In this document: piece after piece, positions 27,486 through 37,137 of the stretch
How the letters are laid out: each line of letters opens with the position of its first letter
Position numbering within the stretch: the stretch's first letter is position 1
Origin: Brettanomyces bruxellensis
Lineage: Eukaryota; Ascomycota; Pichiomycetes; Pichiales; Pichiaceae
Direction: 5' to 3'
NCBI RefSeq assembly: GCF_011074885.1
Contig: NC_054685.1
Location: 744,001 to 808,000 of the forward strand
Length of the DNA: 64,000 nucleotides
Notes under the pieces: generated by a model
Databases searched by the model: none
Seen by the model: only the letters and a program-made list of their open reading frames with translations
Told to the model about the DNA's origin: nothing
Made by a program: the position numbers and the translations under genes

Positions 27486-28901
27486 TTAAGCGCTCTGGTT
27501 TTCTCTATAAGTATGCATATTAAATTTACCCATCGACCTCGTCGATGCCCGTTTCTTCGTTGGCCTGTTATCCCTGCGATCCCTGTCTCCCATAATCCAT
27601 GTTGATAGAGTCGATCTCTTGTGTCTGAGAAGCCTGCTTCTAATCGAATCGTCACGTTTCTTGATCATCTTCAACTTGTGGATTGTTCGTTCCAGCAGAC
27701 CATTTTTGTAAGTATCGGACGACATTCTGGATACGGAACATTCTGAGGCCGTGTACTTGCTCGAAAATGTGCAATCTGTTAGCAGATTACTGTGTTGGTT
27801 ATTGCTTGCTGAGTATGTATCCAATATGGCCGTATTTTGTGTTTCACATTCCGTTCCCTGAAGTGTAGTATCGTTTGCAAAGCAGCTGCATTCTGTTTCA
27901 GCCTCTGAAGAGTTCACTGAGTAATCTGTGGCATTATCTGTGCTTTGCATTTCCTTTTCTTCTTTCTCCCCACATTTTCTTTCCTCTTCTTCCTCCTCCT
28001 GGGAATACATCGCCTTTAATGATCCCCAAATGTTCTCGTACTCCTCAAAGCAGTCGGAGCACACGAGTTCCTTGAAATTCCGGTTAGCCGGTATCAAACT
28101 GCTAGTTTCATAAAGTGGTCTATCACAAATCACACAGTATTTTAACCGTCCACTCTCTCTTGCCACTGAAGGTTGCTCCTCTATGATTTCCCTAACATAT
28201 GGCTCTGTGTCATCATGTCCTGAAGTTACAGAAGACAGTGTTGATATGGTCGAAAAAGCTGAGGGTTTGTGCTTGAGCTCAAGGGAGTACATACTCAGAC
28301 TTGCACGCTTAGAATTATCGCTTGAACTTCCACCATGTGCACTAAAATTCTGATTTCCTGACATAAAGGACGGCTCTGGTATTGCTCTCCGCGTAGAGCA
28401 GCCGGTACTTTCCTGCTTCATCGATTCTTTAAAGTCAAGAACTGATATCCGTTTACGGCATTTGTGAGCATATGTCCTGCTTCTCGTATTTGACAAGCAT
28501 TCATTTTGAGGCTCTAAGTTCTTGAAGATACTCTCTGCATCCTCAATATAATCCTCCACTAACACCAATGGTTCACTTTCATTCACTTCCTCTAGTGGTC
28601 TTTTCCTTGAGTTTCGTTGTGCCATACGGCAACTATTCCATTTTGATTTTCCAACTGTGGTTCCTCCTTTTGCCTGGCATCGATTCTCCTTGTCTGTAAT
28701 TGTGCGGTCTGACGTGAATGGGCTTTCGTACTCTCCCCCGGCAACCAAGCTCTCATCCTCTTCTCCTATTGGATGAGCTAGCGGGAATGATGTGAGCTGA
28801 GTGTTGTCAATTAAATCCAATCGAGATGTCTTCTTGCCAATAGGCTTGGCACAATTGCCCGCAGTATATTCTCGGCTGTATAATTGACTGTTCCCATTCA
28901 T
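27486..28901 (-). CDS. Uncharacterised protein with a CxxC...CxxC zinc motif
   Basis: The 471-residue product is mostly low complexity and Ser/Glu/Thr-rich, probably disordered. One compact conserved-looking block near residues 255-300 reads YCVICDRPLYETSS, then about 15 residues, then ELVCSDCFEEYENIW. The two CxxC pairs could bind one zinc ion, and the block resembles a short treble-clef-like or B-box-like finger. The C-terminus is basic (RSRLLRHKRSTL, RDRRDNRPTKKRAS) and may contain a nuclear localisation signal. A KRISVLDFKESM segment lies near residue 150. I do not recognise the family and assign no function. It converges closely with the AlaX gene: the stops are only about 73 bp apart. 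Confidence 0.8.
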   Translation of the reverse strand: MNGNSQLYSREYTAGNCAKPIGKKTSRLDLIDNTQLTSFPLAHPIGEEDESLVAGGEYESPFTSDRTITDKENRCQAKGGTTVGKSKWNSCRMAQRNSRKRPLEEVNESEPLVLVEDYIEDAESIFKNLEPQNECLSNTRSRTYAHKCRKRISVLDFKESMKQESTGCSTRRAIPEPSFMSGNQNFSAHGGSSSDNSKRASLSMYSLELKHKPSAFSTISTLSSVTSGHDDTEPYVREIIEEQPSVARESGRLKYCVICDRPLYETSSLIPANRNFKELVCSDCFEEYENIWGSLKAMYSQEEEEEERKCGEKEEKEMQSTDNATDYSVNSSEAETECSCFANDTTLQGTECETQNTAILDTYSASNNQHSNLLTDCTFSSKYTASECSVSRMSSDTYKNGLLERTIHKLKMIKKRDDSIRSRLLRHKRSTLSTWIMGDRDRRDNRPTKKRASTRSMGKFNMHTYRENQSA

Positions 28902-30618
28902 AAATTTTTATGGCACCTTTATTTAAGGTCCTGTCAAACGCAAGAGTGTTAAAGCACTCGTACAGGAATGCAGTATTTTTATACAATGACGTGAAAAAAA
29001 AAACGGTTGCTGAAGCGTTAAGGTGATGCTGAAAAAATGATTTCTTAATGTTAACAAAATTAGTTATACGTGCCTACCCAGATCAACACAAACTAATATT
29101 GATGATAAAGTCAATTGTTGATTTGTTACGGGGCGTTTCCAACTTGCAATGTTGCTATTAAGCATAGGTCACATTTTCCACTTCGCTTAAACCGTTTCCG
29201 TGCCTTTCCCATATGTTTTCCTGTTTCCTAATACAGACTGGGGATTCGCGGAATTTTTTTTTTTTTTTTTTTTTTGCTGTGACCGTTTTTACTCGATGTG
29301 GTGCGACCATGTTTTCTTTGTATGTATTTACGTGCTTTTTCTTCAGGTTTCTCTAATTTCAATCGTGACAGTGTTAATGTATACTTAATACGCTGACTGG
29401 CTGGGTTAATTCATAAATTTATGCAAATTTTAATGCTGAAAGTGCGCCATTTCTAGAAAAGAATGTATATTTCGTTCTATTTTTAGAACATCTAGAAAAA
29501 AAAAGGTTTAAAAAATGATTCCCAATGAGACCGTATCAAGATAAGATATTCATTTAAGTTAAAAGATATAGAATAAATTCAGGTATTCTCAAATTATAAC
29601 ATTATGATGTTAAGTATTTTCTGAGTATGAATCAAATAAAAACGTTTTAAATTGGATAATGTCTTATCTAATTCACGGAATTTCGGATATTAGGTTTATA
29701 ATTCCGATTTGTTTAGGAAGGGATTTACCCATATTATACACCCAATAGAAACTTCATACTCCAATTCAAATTGTATTACAAGTTTCTTGAAGTCATTATA
29801 GAAATTTCCGTTGAATTATCAAGTGAAAATCCTACATTTCTGGACTTGATCCAGCTGAATATTAAAAAGTTGGATTATTAAATCACGTGACTGAATGGGG
29901 CTCGGAGCCTTTTGTATACATTTCGTGCGGGTGTTTTTATAAATAGCAAATTAGAAAGGAGAAGTTAAAACCTAAAAGAAGAAAGATATATATAGCTGTA
30001 GTGTGTTTTTGAGGGTTAATTTAAAGCTATATTAATAGCGAATTTTCTGTATCTTCGTGGCTAATTTATCGATAGGCCCATATATCTTATTTTGGATGAT
30101 GTGATTGAATAACCTCCAAAAGTCTGGATTCCCTCATGCTCTCCCTTCATTTTTTTTCAGCCATCATTTTCGATTTTCATAGTTTTGGTCTTAATATTTA
30201 TTTTTATTCTCCTTTTTTCTTCGCATAAGTTTTTTTACCATTTTTTTTTCTTCATTTATTTTTTCCATGTACCGCCTGCCTGCTGATCTTGTTTCTTTGT
30301 CACTACATATTCTTTACTAGATCAAAAGTATCAAGAAAAACAGTATATATATACATTAGGAGATACAATTATCTTTTAATTGTCAAGCGGTTGAATCTAC
30401 GACAGAATTAACGCTTGAAAATTTATAGTGCTCATATCAAATCAAAGTTAATTAAGTCAAATAACTTTGATAAGGGTGGAAATAACAAAAAGGAGGATAC
30501 CCAAGGGAAAAGAACTCCAAAAAGTTACACTGTTTGATAGCTTCACAGATAGATCATAGCAGGTTTATATCCTTCTAGGGAAGTTTAATAGCCAACTAAA
30601 ATATATTAATAATCCAAA
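28902..30618. other. 1.7-kb upstream region of RHO1
   Basis: Very AT-rich. It contains 22 T at 29254-29275, several T-rich tracts at 30140-30260, and a palindromic TCACGTGA at 29883-29890. No gene is supported. RHO1 probably has a long 5' leader. Confidence 0.55.
29883..29890. promoter_or_regulatory. E-box TCACGTGA (Cbf1/Tye7-type)
   Basis: A perfect 8-bp palindrome about 730 bp upstream of the RHO1 start and 980 bp upstream of the divergent zinc-motif gene. It matches the core bound by bHLH factors in yeasts. Function is inferred. Confidence 0.35.
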
Positions 30619-31224
30619 ATGTCAGGTGTCGGAGCTCCTATGCCAAAGATTAGAAAGAAATTGGTTATTGTCGGTGATGGTGCATGTGGAAAAACCTGTT
30701 TGTTGATCGTATTTTCAAAAGGTGCATTCCCAGAACTTTATGTTCCAACCGTGTTTGAGAATTATGTTGCGGATGTTGAGGTCGATGGCAGAAGAATCGA
30801 GTTGGCCTTATGGGATACTGCTGGTCAGGAGGATTACGATAGATTACGTCCACTATCTTATCCAGATTCCAACGTGATTTTGATCTGTTTCGCCGTCAGT
30901 GCTCCAGATACGTTGGAGAATGTTGAGGAGAAGTGGATTTCCGAAGTGCTACACTTCTGCCAGGGTGTTCCTATCATCCTCGTTGGTTGCAAGATAGATC
31001 TTAGAAATGATCCAAAGACTAACCAGCAATTGGCAAAGTTGGGACAGAAACCTGTTTCTACAGCCGAGGGTCAGGCGGTTGCCGAGAAGATCAAAGCATT
31101 GACTTACATGGAATGCTCCGCTAAGCTTAACCAGGGTGTGAGGGAAGTGTTTGAGACTGCCACCAGGGCTGCTCTTCAGACTAAAGAGAAGAAGGAGAAG
31201 AAGAGAAAATGCTTGTTACTCTAA
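30619..31224 (+). CDS. RHO1: Rho-family small GTPase Rho1
   Basis: The 201-residue product has all G-box motifs: GDGACGKTC (P-loop), switch [13 protein letters not shown], switch [20 protein letters not shown], the GCKIDLR guanine motif, and ECSAK. It has a polybasic tail (KEKKEKKRK) and a CLLL CaaX box whose final Leu predicts geranylgeranylation. The [13 protein letters not shown] and [20 protein letters not shown] segments identify Rho1 rather than Cdc42 or Rho3/4. It regulates beta-1,3-glucan synthase, Pkc1 wall-integrity signalling and actin polarity. The helix after the guanine motif differs somewhat from Saccharomyces. Confidence 0.97.
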   Translation: MSGVGAPMPKIRKKLVIVGDGACGKTCLLIVFSKGAFPELYVPTVFENYVADVEVDGRRIELALWDTAGQEDYDRLRPLSYPDSNVILICFAVSAPDTLENVEEKWISEVLHFCQGVPIILVGCKIDLRNDPKTNQQLAKLGQKPVSTAEGQAVAEKIKALTYMECSAKLNQGVREVFETATRAALQTKEKKEKKRKCLLL

Positions 31225-31959
31225 GTGGGTATTATTAATACTACCTTTCCCCCTCTTTAGTTTCTCGCCATTTACTTAATCTGGGCGTCGGCTCTGTTTA
31301 TCATTTTCGAGAATGTAAAGCTAAGCAAGCTGCACTGATTTATTTTAATCCATTTTCTTTTTCGAAATTTCAAAAAATCCTGCATTTAACTCTAGTCTTT
31401 TGGTGGGCCATCTATGATCTAAAGTGTATGCACTCCAAATTGACTGATAATTCACATCTCAGTTTTTATTAGTCGTTATCAGACTATCTTTTTCTGTTCT
31501 AAGTCAAATGCTTTATTTTTTTCTTTCTTTCTACTTGATTTGACTCCTTCGACCAAAATTTTTTTTCTTTTTGCTCAATCCTTTTTTCTCTCACCTCATC
31601 CCAGGTTGTTTTTCATACCAAATTCAATCATCTGTGTTTATGTACGTGATTCACTTGTAGCACATATGTTATAGTTACAACTTGTTTCATGAAGAAATGT
31701 GCTTACTATTGCACAAGTTAAACCATTGAGTAGTATTAGAAATTAAAACCTTTCTTGCTTTTTTAATTCTACAAATATAGGAGTGAAATAAATGAACTAT
31801 AAAAGTTGGCGAAGCATGAATGTAAGATAGCGATGTAATGAACATATATGTTGGAGTATGTATAACCAATACCATGGTAGCAAAAATTTAATGCAAAAAG
31901 CAGTAAAGAATTGCTATGTTTTAGCCACCATAAAACCGTTATCGTAGTGTTTGAAGCAA
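31225..31959. other. 3' region of RHO1
   Basis: T-rich (for example around 31500-31590), consistent with a long 3' UTR. No gene is supported. Confidence 0.55.
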
Positions 31960-32166
31960 TCATATTAATTTGCAGCTAAATGATAGTATCAATAGTCCAA
32001 ATGCAGTTATTAATGAAAGTATGTTTTTGATAAAATTATAGTAGATGGTTATCGCGCGGCTATCTAATCTTTCTATCGGCACAAAGCCAAGAAGATCGAA
32101 GAAAGAAATTCCTGAAATTTTTTCAGGTTGAAAAATATTCAATCCTGGGAGGGTCAAGAGTTCCAT
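31960..32166 (-). CDS. Possible small membrane protein, 68 aa
   Basis: An ATG-started frame with a hydrophilic N-terminal half (including GLNIFQPEKISG and PIERLDSRA) and a C-terminal hydrophobic helix of about 20 residues (ILSLITAFGLLILSFSCKLI). It is divergent from JIP5, with starts 88 bp apart, which is a plausible gene arrangement. I recognise no family. A chance frame in AT-rich DNA remains possible. Confidence 0.3.
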   Translation of the reverse strand: MELLTLPGLNIFQPEKISGISFFDLLGFVPIERLDSRAITIYYNFIKNILSLITAFGLLILSFSCKLI

Positions 32167-32254
32167 GCTTTGACTTTGGATGCTTATGAACTCAAAACGA
32201 TAAAGTTAAGGATCACAGTGATACGGGCCACAAGAAAGCTTTTACATAGAAAGA

Positions 32255-33589
32255 ATGGGCAAGAAATCAAAGAAAAAGGGTATCGAGAAAGCACATAGAT
32301 CATCGGCTTATCCCATATTAGAGATAAGCCACTCTATTAGCGATCCGCTATTTGCCGCAGCATTCCATCCATCAGCAAACATATTTGCAACAGGAACTGC
32401 CAAAGGCTACTTGAGACTTATGAAGTATGATGCTAACAAGTTGGAGAATGCAATTGTTCAGCAAAAAGAGCCTGTTTCTTCAGGTGCAGAAGAGGAATTA
32501 CCTCCTTGGACATCGATTGGTGTCTACGGTGAAGAAGTAGACCTGGATGACGTAATTAATGACGATGTTCAGGTCTGCTGGAAGGCCAATCAACATAAAA
32601 AGAGCTGCAGGGATATAAAATTCGATTATGAAGGAAAGCACATTTATACAGCCGGCCATGATGGTATATTAAAGAAAACAGATGTGGAGACGGCTAAGGC
32701 AATTGGTGAAACTTCAATAGAGGAGGGTTCATCGGCAATAACAAGAATTCTCACTGTTCCAAACAAGAACTTTCTTGTTGTTGGTGATGAGGGCGGTGAT
32801 ATAACATGCTACGACACAAAAAGTATGAAGAAGATTTATCACATAGCAAAAGTGCACGATGATACAGTGAACTGTATCAACAGTTGCATTCCCAAGTCGG
32901 ACTATAAATTTGTGAGTGTTGGATCAATGACAGTAGCAAACTGGGATATCAGAAAGGAAAAGGTTCTACACAAAAGTGAGCAACAAGATGACGAGTTATT
33001 TTCCTCGTGCTGGGCAGATCAAGAGACACAAAAAACACTATTGGGAGGAATGGCGGGTGGAATAGTAACATTATGGAAGCCGTATCTGAATGAGTTTGAA
33101 GATCAAATCTCGAGGATAAACATAAATAAGAACGAATCTGTGCAGTCTGTTATCAGTGCAATGGATTCTGCTTCTAGATTTGCTTATGCCGGTCTTTCCG
33201 ACGGAAAAGCAGTTAAATTGGATGTGGAAAATGGCCAAGTTATTGATTTCAGGAACCACAGTAATGATGGAACCGATGATGTGGATGGCTTGGATCTTGA
33301 CTATGAGTATCGCTTGGTTACATTCGGAATGGACAAGTTGAAAATATGGACTAATAAATATGACGATCCAGATTCAAGTGAGGAGGAGAATCTAGACGGC
33401 GACTCGGATTCAGAGTTTAATAATACAGGTAGTGATGAGGAATCGGAAAATGGTTCTTCTAGTGACAATGAAGAAGAGGTTCAAAAGGACAACAAAAGAG
33501 CTTTAGAGACGGACAAAAAAACTAAAAGCAAAAATAAAAAGGCCAAGAAGAACGGCAATCCTAGTATTAGAAGATTCGAGGGGTTATGA
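32255..33589 (+). CDS. JIP5: WD-repeat ribosome biogenesis protein Jip5
   Basis: The 444-residue product has a WD40 propeller over residues about 20-370: DPLFAAAFHPSANIFATGTAKGYLRL, then CRDIKFDYEGKHIYTAGHDG, and further blades. An acidic Ser/Asp/Glu tail (about 375-420), a lysine-rich segment and the conserved ending IRRFEGL follow, as in yeast Jip5 (492 aa). Jip5 is a nucleolar/nuclear factor linked to 60S subunit biogenesis, the counterpart of human WDR55. The lysine-rich start (MGKKSKKKG) also suggests nucleolar location. Confidence 0.93.
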   Translation: MGKKSKKKGIEKAHRSSAYPILEISHSISDPLFAAAFHPSANIFATGTAKGYLRLMKYDANKLENAIVQQKEPVSSGAEEELPPWTSIGVYGEEVDLDDVINDDVQVCWKANQHKKSCRDIKFDYEGKHIYTAGHDGILKKTDVETAKAIGETSIEEGSSAITRILTVPNKNFLVVGDEGGDITCYDTKSMKKIYHIAKVHDDTVNCINSCIPKSDYKFVSVGSMTVANWDIRKEKVLHKSEQQDDELFSSCWADQETQKTLLGGMAGGIVTLWKPYLNEFEDQISRININKNESVQSVISAMDSASRFAYAGLSDGKAVKLDVENGQVIDFRNHSNDGTDDVDGLDLDYEYRLVTFGMDKLKIWTNKYDDPDSSEEENLDGDSDSEFNNTGSDEESENGSSSDNEEEVQKDNKRALETDKKTKSKNKKAKKNGNPSIRRFEGL

Positions 33590-34241
33590 GAAGATATTTA
33601 AGGAGGTTGTCACAAAATAAATATGGTGTGTATGTAATGCTATTACTCAAACTTAAAAAGTGCGGAGCTTAATTGACCCGACGATGAGTTAGTCACTGAT
33701 GCTGTAGACCCTGAGATCTGGGATCTGGTATCTACAAAGCCTAAAGTACATAGTCATCACTTCTGAATTGCTGATTTCTGTGTTCACTAAATAAAGTTTA
33801 TAACTTTTAATAATTCTAGTTAGAGATTTGAAAACCGTTCTAAAGTTTTACTTCAGATATCATTTCAGTGCAGAGCGCCAATTTGTATTTCCGTTGCGTA
33901 ATAACGATATTCTTTAACAGAAATATTTTTAAGTCCACGCTTGTTTTGATACAATAAAATGACTTTACGAGCAACTTTAGGGTTCCAATGTAGCAACTAA
34001 ATACAGCCGTATAATTAGTAATGCATTCCTTTTCCAAATTTAAAAGAAAGAAACGTTGGCCATCGCTGAATTTATTATTTCGGTGAATGAAACTGGATAG
34101 CAGATTGAAAATTGAATAAGAAGCGATACAGGTTAAAGGCCGGGAAAGATTCAAGGAAATAAATGTAGTGTTTGGCCGAAAAAATATAGGGAAGGGGAAA
34201 AAATAAAAGTTTTTATTCTTTACAGTTTGTTGATATAATGA

Positions 34242-34249
34242 TGACGTCA
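34242..34249. promoter_or_regulatory. CRE palindrome TGACGTCA
   Basis: An exact 8-bp CRE, 455 bp upstream of the STL1 start. In S. cerevisiae such sites bind Sko1, a Hog1-pathway bZIP factor, and STL1 is a strongly osmo-induced Hog1 target. The regulatory link here is inferred. Confidence 0.5.
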
Positions 34250-34582
34250 GGTCGGGTGGAAATTACGTTCCAAAAAAGTAGCCAAGATTTTTTATTGTTA
34301 GGGAATCATGGGATCTGATTGTAAAGGGATCTTACTTGAAAGCATTGTTCGACATATTATATATTCTCTTTGGCAGTATCCGGCTATATTGTCTGAGATT
34401 CGAATTCTTCCTTCAGAAAGGGCGTAATTACTACATTGTCAGCTAAATATGAACTCTGCTATTGTTTTACCGCACTATGGTTACCTAACACTGGCACAAT
34501 TTTGTCACACATACTGGTTGCAGCCACCGATTAAGCAAACGATAAATAGTTTCATTCATTCTAGTTGAAACAAGTATACACA

Positions 34583-34592
34583 TATATATAAA
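34583..34592 (+). promoter_or_regulatory. TATA box of STL1
   Basis: TATATATAAA lies about 112 bp before the STL1 ATG, a normal distance for an inducible yeast promoter. Confidence 0.55.
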
Positions 34593-34703
34593 GGGAACAT
34601 ATCTCATTAAATGTGAAATATTTCTTTTGGCAGAGTGTACAATTATTTTTAAAAAGAAGAAGAATAAAAATTCAACGACCAGAAGGAATCATCAGAAAGA
34701 AAA

Positions 34704-36539
34704 ATGCCAGATTATATCAAAAGAGACACTAGACCCAATGATACCACTTTACAAAAGAAAATAGTCGGTGAAAGGGATCCAAAAAAAATTGATTCCACAA
34801 TTATGAACTCATCTTCTGGAAGTGAATCGACTTCAACGAATATTGAATCATCACACTCCGATTCTTCTAGTTTGGATATTTCACTAGAAATTACTGAACT
34901 GCAAGATGTCAAGTGCAGTTTAAAGGACAGACACTGCTGTTGGGGATTAGAAGGAAGAAAGCTCAGAGTGTTGATCACCTTCATTTGTGTTGTTGGCTTT
35001 TCTCTTTTTGGATACGATCAGGGACTTATGAGCGGAATTCTATCTAATGCAGACTATATGAACACATTTCCAGCAGTTAAGGGAACTAGTCGTCATGCTA
35101 CAGTTATTCAGGGTACTGTAACATCCTGCTATGAGCTTGGATGCTTTTTTGGTGCTTTAACTGCACTCTGGGCCGGTGAAAAGCATGGAAGAAGGCCAAT
35201 GATGCTTTTTGGTGCATTTGTGTTGACAATAGGAACATTTATTACGATATTCCCATTTAAAGGACACTGGCCTTTGGGTCATTTCATCATTGGAAGGGTT
35301 GTGACCGGAGTTGGAAACGGGTTCAATACTGCAACCATCCCAATGTATCAATCAGAATTGAGTCGGCCGGAGATGAGGGGAAGACTTGTCAATTTGGAAG
35401 GTTCGTTTGTTGCAGTTGGAACTTTTCTTGCTTACTGGATTGATTTTGGTCTTTCTTATGCCTCAGGTTCTGTTTCATGGCGTCTTCCGATCTCTATCCA
35501 GATCATATTCTCTGCAACATTGCTTGTTGGAATTATGGGACTTCCAGAATCTCCAAGATGGTTGGTTTCCAAGGGAAAGATTAGTGAAGCCTGCTATGTT
35601 CTAGGAAAAAACAAAGGACTTCCATATGACGATGACGAAATTATTGCCGAGATCACTGCTGTCAGGGATGCAGTCAACAAATTTGATAGCAAACAACTTA
35701 CCCTTGAGGAAATTTGGAACAGCGGTAAGCACCAATATTTCAAAAGAATGGTTGTTGGTGCTTCCGGCCAATTTTTTCAACAGTTCACTGGCTGTAATGC
35801 CGCTATTTACTACTCCACTATTTTATTTGAGAATACCATTGGCTTGAGCCGTAGAATGTCATTAACACTTGGTGGTATTTTTTCCACTGTTTATGCACTC
35901 TTTACCATTCCATCTTTCTTTATGGTTGACAAACTTGGAAGAAGACCGCTCTTTTTTATTGGTGCAATTGGACAAGGTGTGTCTTTCATTATTGCATTTG
36001 CTTGTTTGATTCCGGATACAGAAGAATCTGCCAAAGGTGCGGCATTCGGCTTGTTTTTATTCATTGCATTCTTTGCCTTTACTCTCCTTCCTCTCCCATG
36101 GGTTTATCCACCAGAAATTAACTCTTTGAGAACCAGAACATTTGCAACCTCCGTGTCTACATGCACAAATTGGCTTTGTAACTTTGCTGTCGTGATGTTC
36201 ACCCCCATCTTTATCAATCAGACAAAGTGGGGATGCTACCTCTTCTTTGCATTAGTTAACTTTTCCTATGTTCCCTTCATCTACTTTTTCTATCCTGAAA
36301 CAGCTGGTAGAGCATTGGAGGAAATTGATATCATTTATGCAAAGGCTTATGTCGAACATAGATCTGTTGTTTCGGTTGCAAGCAGTATGCCAAAGCTTAA
36401 TTTCCAGGAGATGGAACAGGAAAGTAAAAAGCTCCATCTTAATGGAGATTTTAAGGGTGAGACTGAATTTACTGAGGTGAATCTTCGGAAGACATCATTG
36501 TTGGAGAAAAGACAACCAACTTCCGAAAATATAGTTTAA
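34704..36539 (+). CDS. STL1: Glycerol/H+ symporter, Stl1-type sugar-porter MFS protein
   Basis: The 611-residue product has twelve predicted membrane helices after a 75-residue hydrophilic N-terminus. Sugar-porter motifs are present: GRRPM after TM2, PESPRWL before the central loop, QQFTGCNAAIYYST in TM7, GRRPLF, and PETAGRALEEIDIIYAKAY after TM12. Detailed agreement with yeast Stl1 (HATVIQGTVTSCYELGCF, IIGRVVTGVGNGFNTATIP, TNWLCNFAVVMFTPIFI, WGCYLFFA) separates it from hexose transporters. It imports glycerol at the plasma membrane for osmoprotection and carbon use. The upstream CRE, AGGGG and TATA elements fit stress control. Confidence 0.93.
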   Translation: MPDYIKRDTRPNDTTLQKKIVGERDPKKIDSTIMNSSSGSESTSTNIESSHSDSSSLDISLEITELQDVKCSLKDRHCCWGLEGRKLRVLITFICVVGFSLFGYDQGLMSGILSNADYMNTFPAVKGTSRHATVIQGTVTSCYELGCFFGALTALWAGEKHGRRPMMLFGAFVLTIGTFITIFPFKGHWPLGHFIIGRVVTGVGNGFNTATIPMYQSELSRPEMRGRLVNLEGSFVAVGTFLAYWIDFGLSYASGSVSWRLPISIQIIFSATLLVGIMGLPESPRWLVSKGKISEACYVLGKNKGLPYDDDEIIAEITAVRDAVNKFDSKQLTLEEIWNSGKHQYFKRMVVGASGQFFQQFTGCNAAIYYSTILFENTIGLSRRMSLTLGGIFSTVYALFTIPSFFMVDKLGRRPLFFIGAIGQGVSFIIAFACLIPDTEESAKGAAFGLFLFIAFFAFTLLPLPWVYPPEINSLRTRTFATSVSTCTNWLCNFAVVMFTPIFINQTKWGCYLFFALVNFSYVPFIYFFYPETAGRALEEIDIIYAKAYVEHRSVVSVASSMPKLNFQEMEQESKKLHLNGDFKGETEFTEVNLRKTSLLEKRQPTSENIV

Positions 36540-37137
36540 AAAAAAAAGGCAAAAAAAAAGCAGGGACTTAATGAGGAGACGCTCTGAATCGGGAAATTGG
36601 TTTCTTTGATTATATATCGCTAAGGTGCACATACATAATACACGCATAAAGGAAATACAGGCTTTCATGCACATCTATACATTTAATAATACATTGAGTG
36701 TTTCATAACTTAACCAAGACTTGTGTAGTACTCTCCGTATTTTCATTCTTTGACTTTCTCTCTTTCTTGTTTTTTTCTTGTGAAGGCTTTAAATTTGTAA
36801 CAAATACATATTAGATATTTGATCTGTACTTCATATGATAGGCCGGCCCATCTGCCTCGCAGATTGTGGGTAACTTTTCTCTTATTATTTTTTTTATTTT
36901 TTAATATTCTCCGATATTTGTGCTGGAAATTTTCTCGTCAGAATACAAAAGTATTCTCCGTTTTAACTTTTTCATGCTCTCTTACGTAAACTCTATTTTG
37001 CCTCCTACCCCCATTATCTCTGGGTGTTGACTTGAAAAATTCTGTACCGCTGAACTTTACTATGAATTGAATAGTGGCTCGTTCTTCAGCATTTTGAACG
37101 CTTTGTCAGGTAAAATTAACAGCAGGAATTAGCCACC
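36540..37137. other. Intergenic region STL1-MET18
   Basis: Begins with A-rich runs right at the STL1 stop, then T-rich sequence (36740-36910). No gene or notable motif was seen. Confidence 0.55.

Larger units (their letters stand above)
33590..34703. other. STL1 upstream region
   Basis: This 1.1-kb region holds an AGGGG stress-element core (34193-34197), a full CRE palindrome (34242-34249) and a TATA box (34583-34592). The left part is AT-rich with no gene. Confidence 0.6.
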
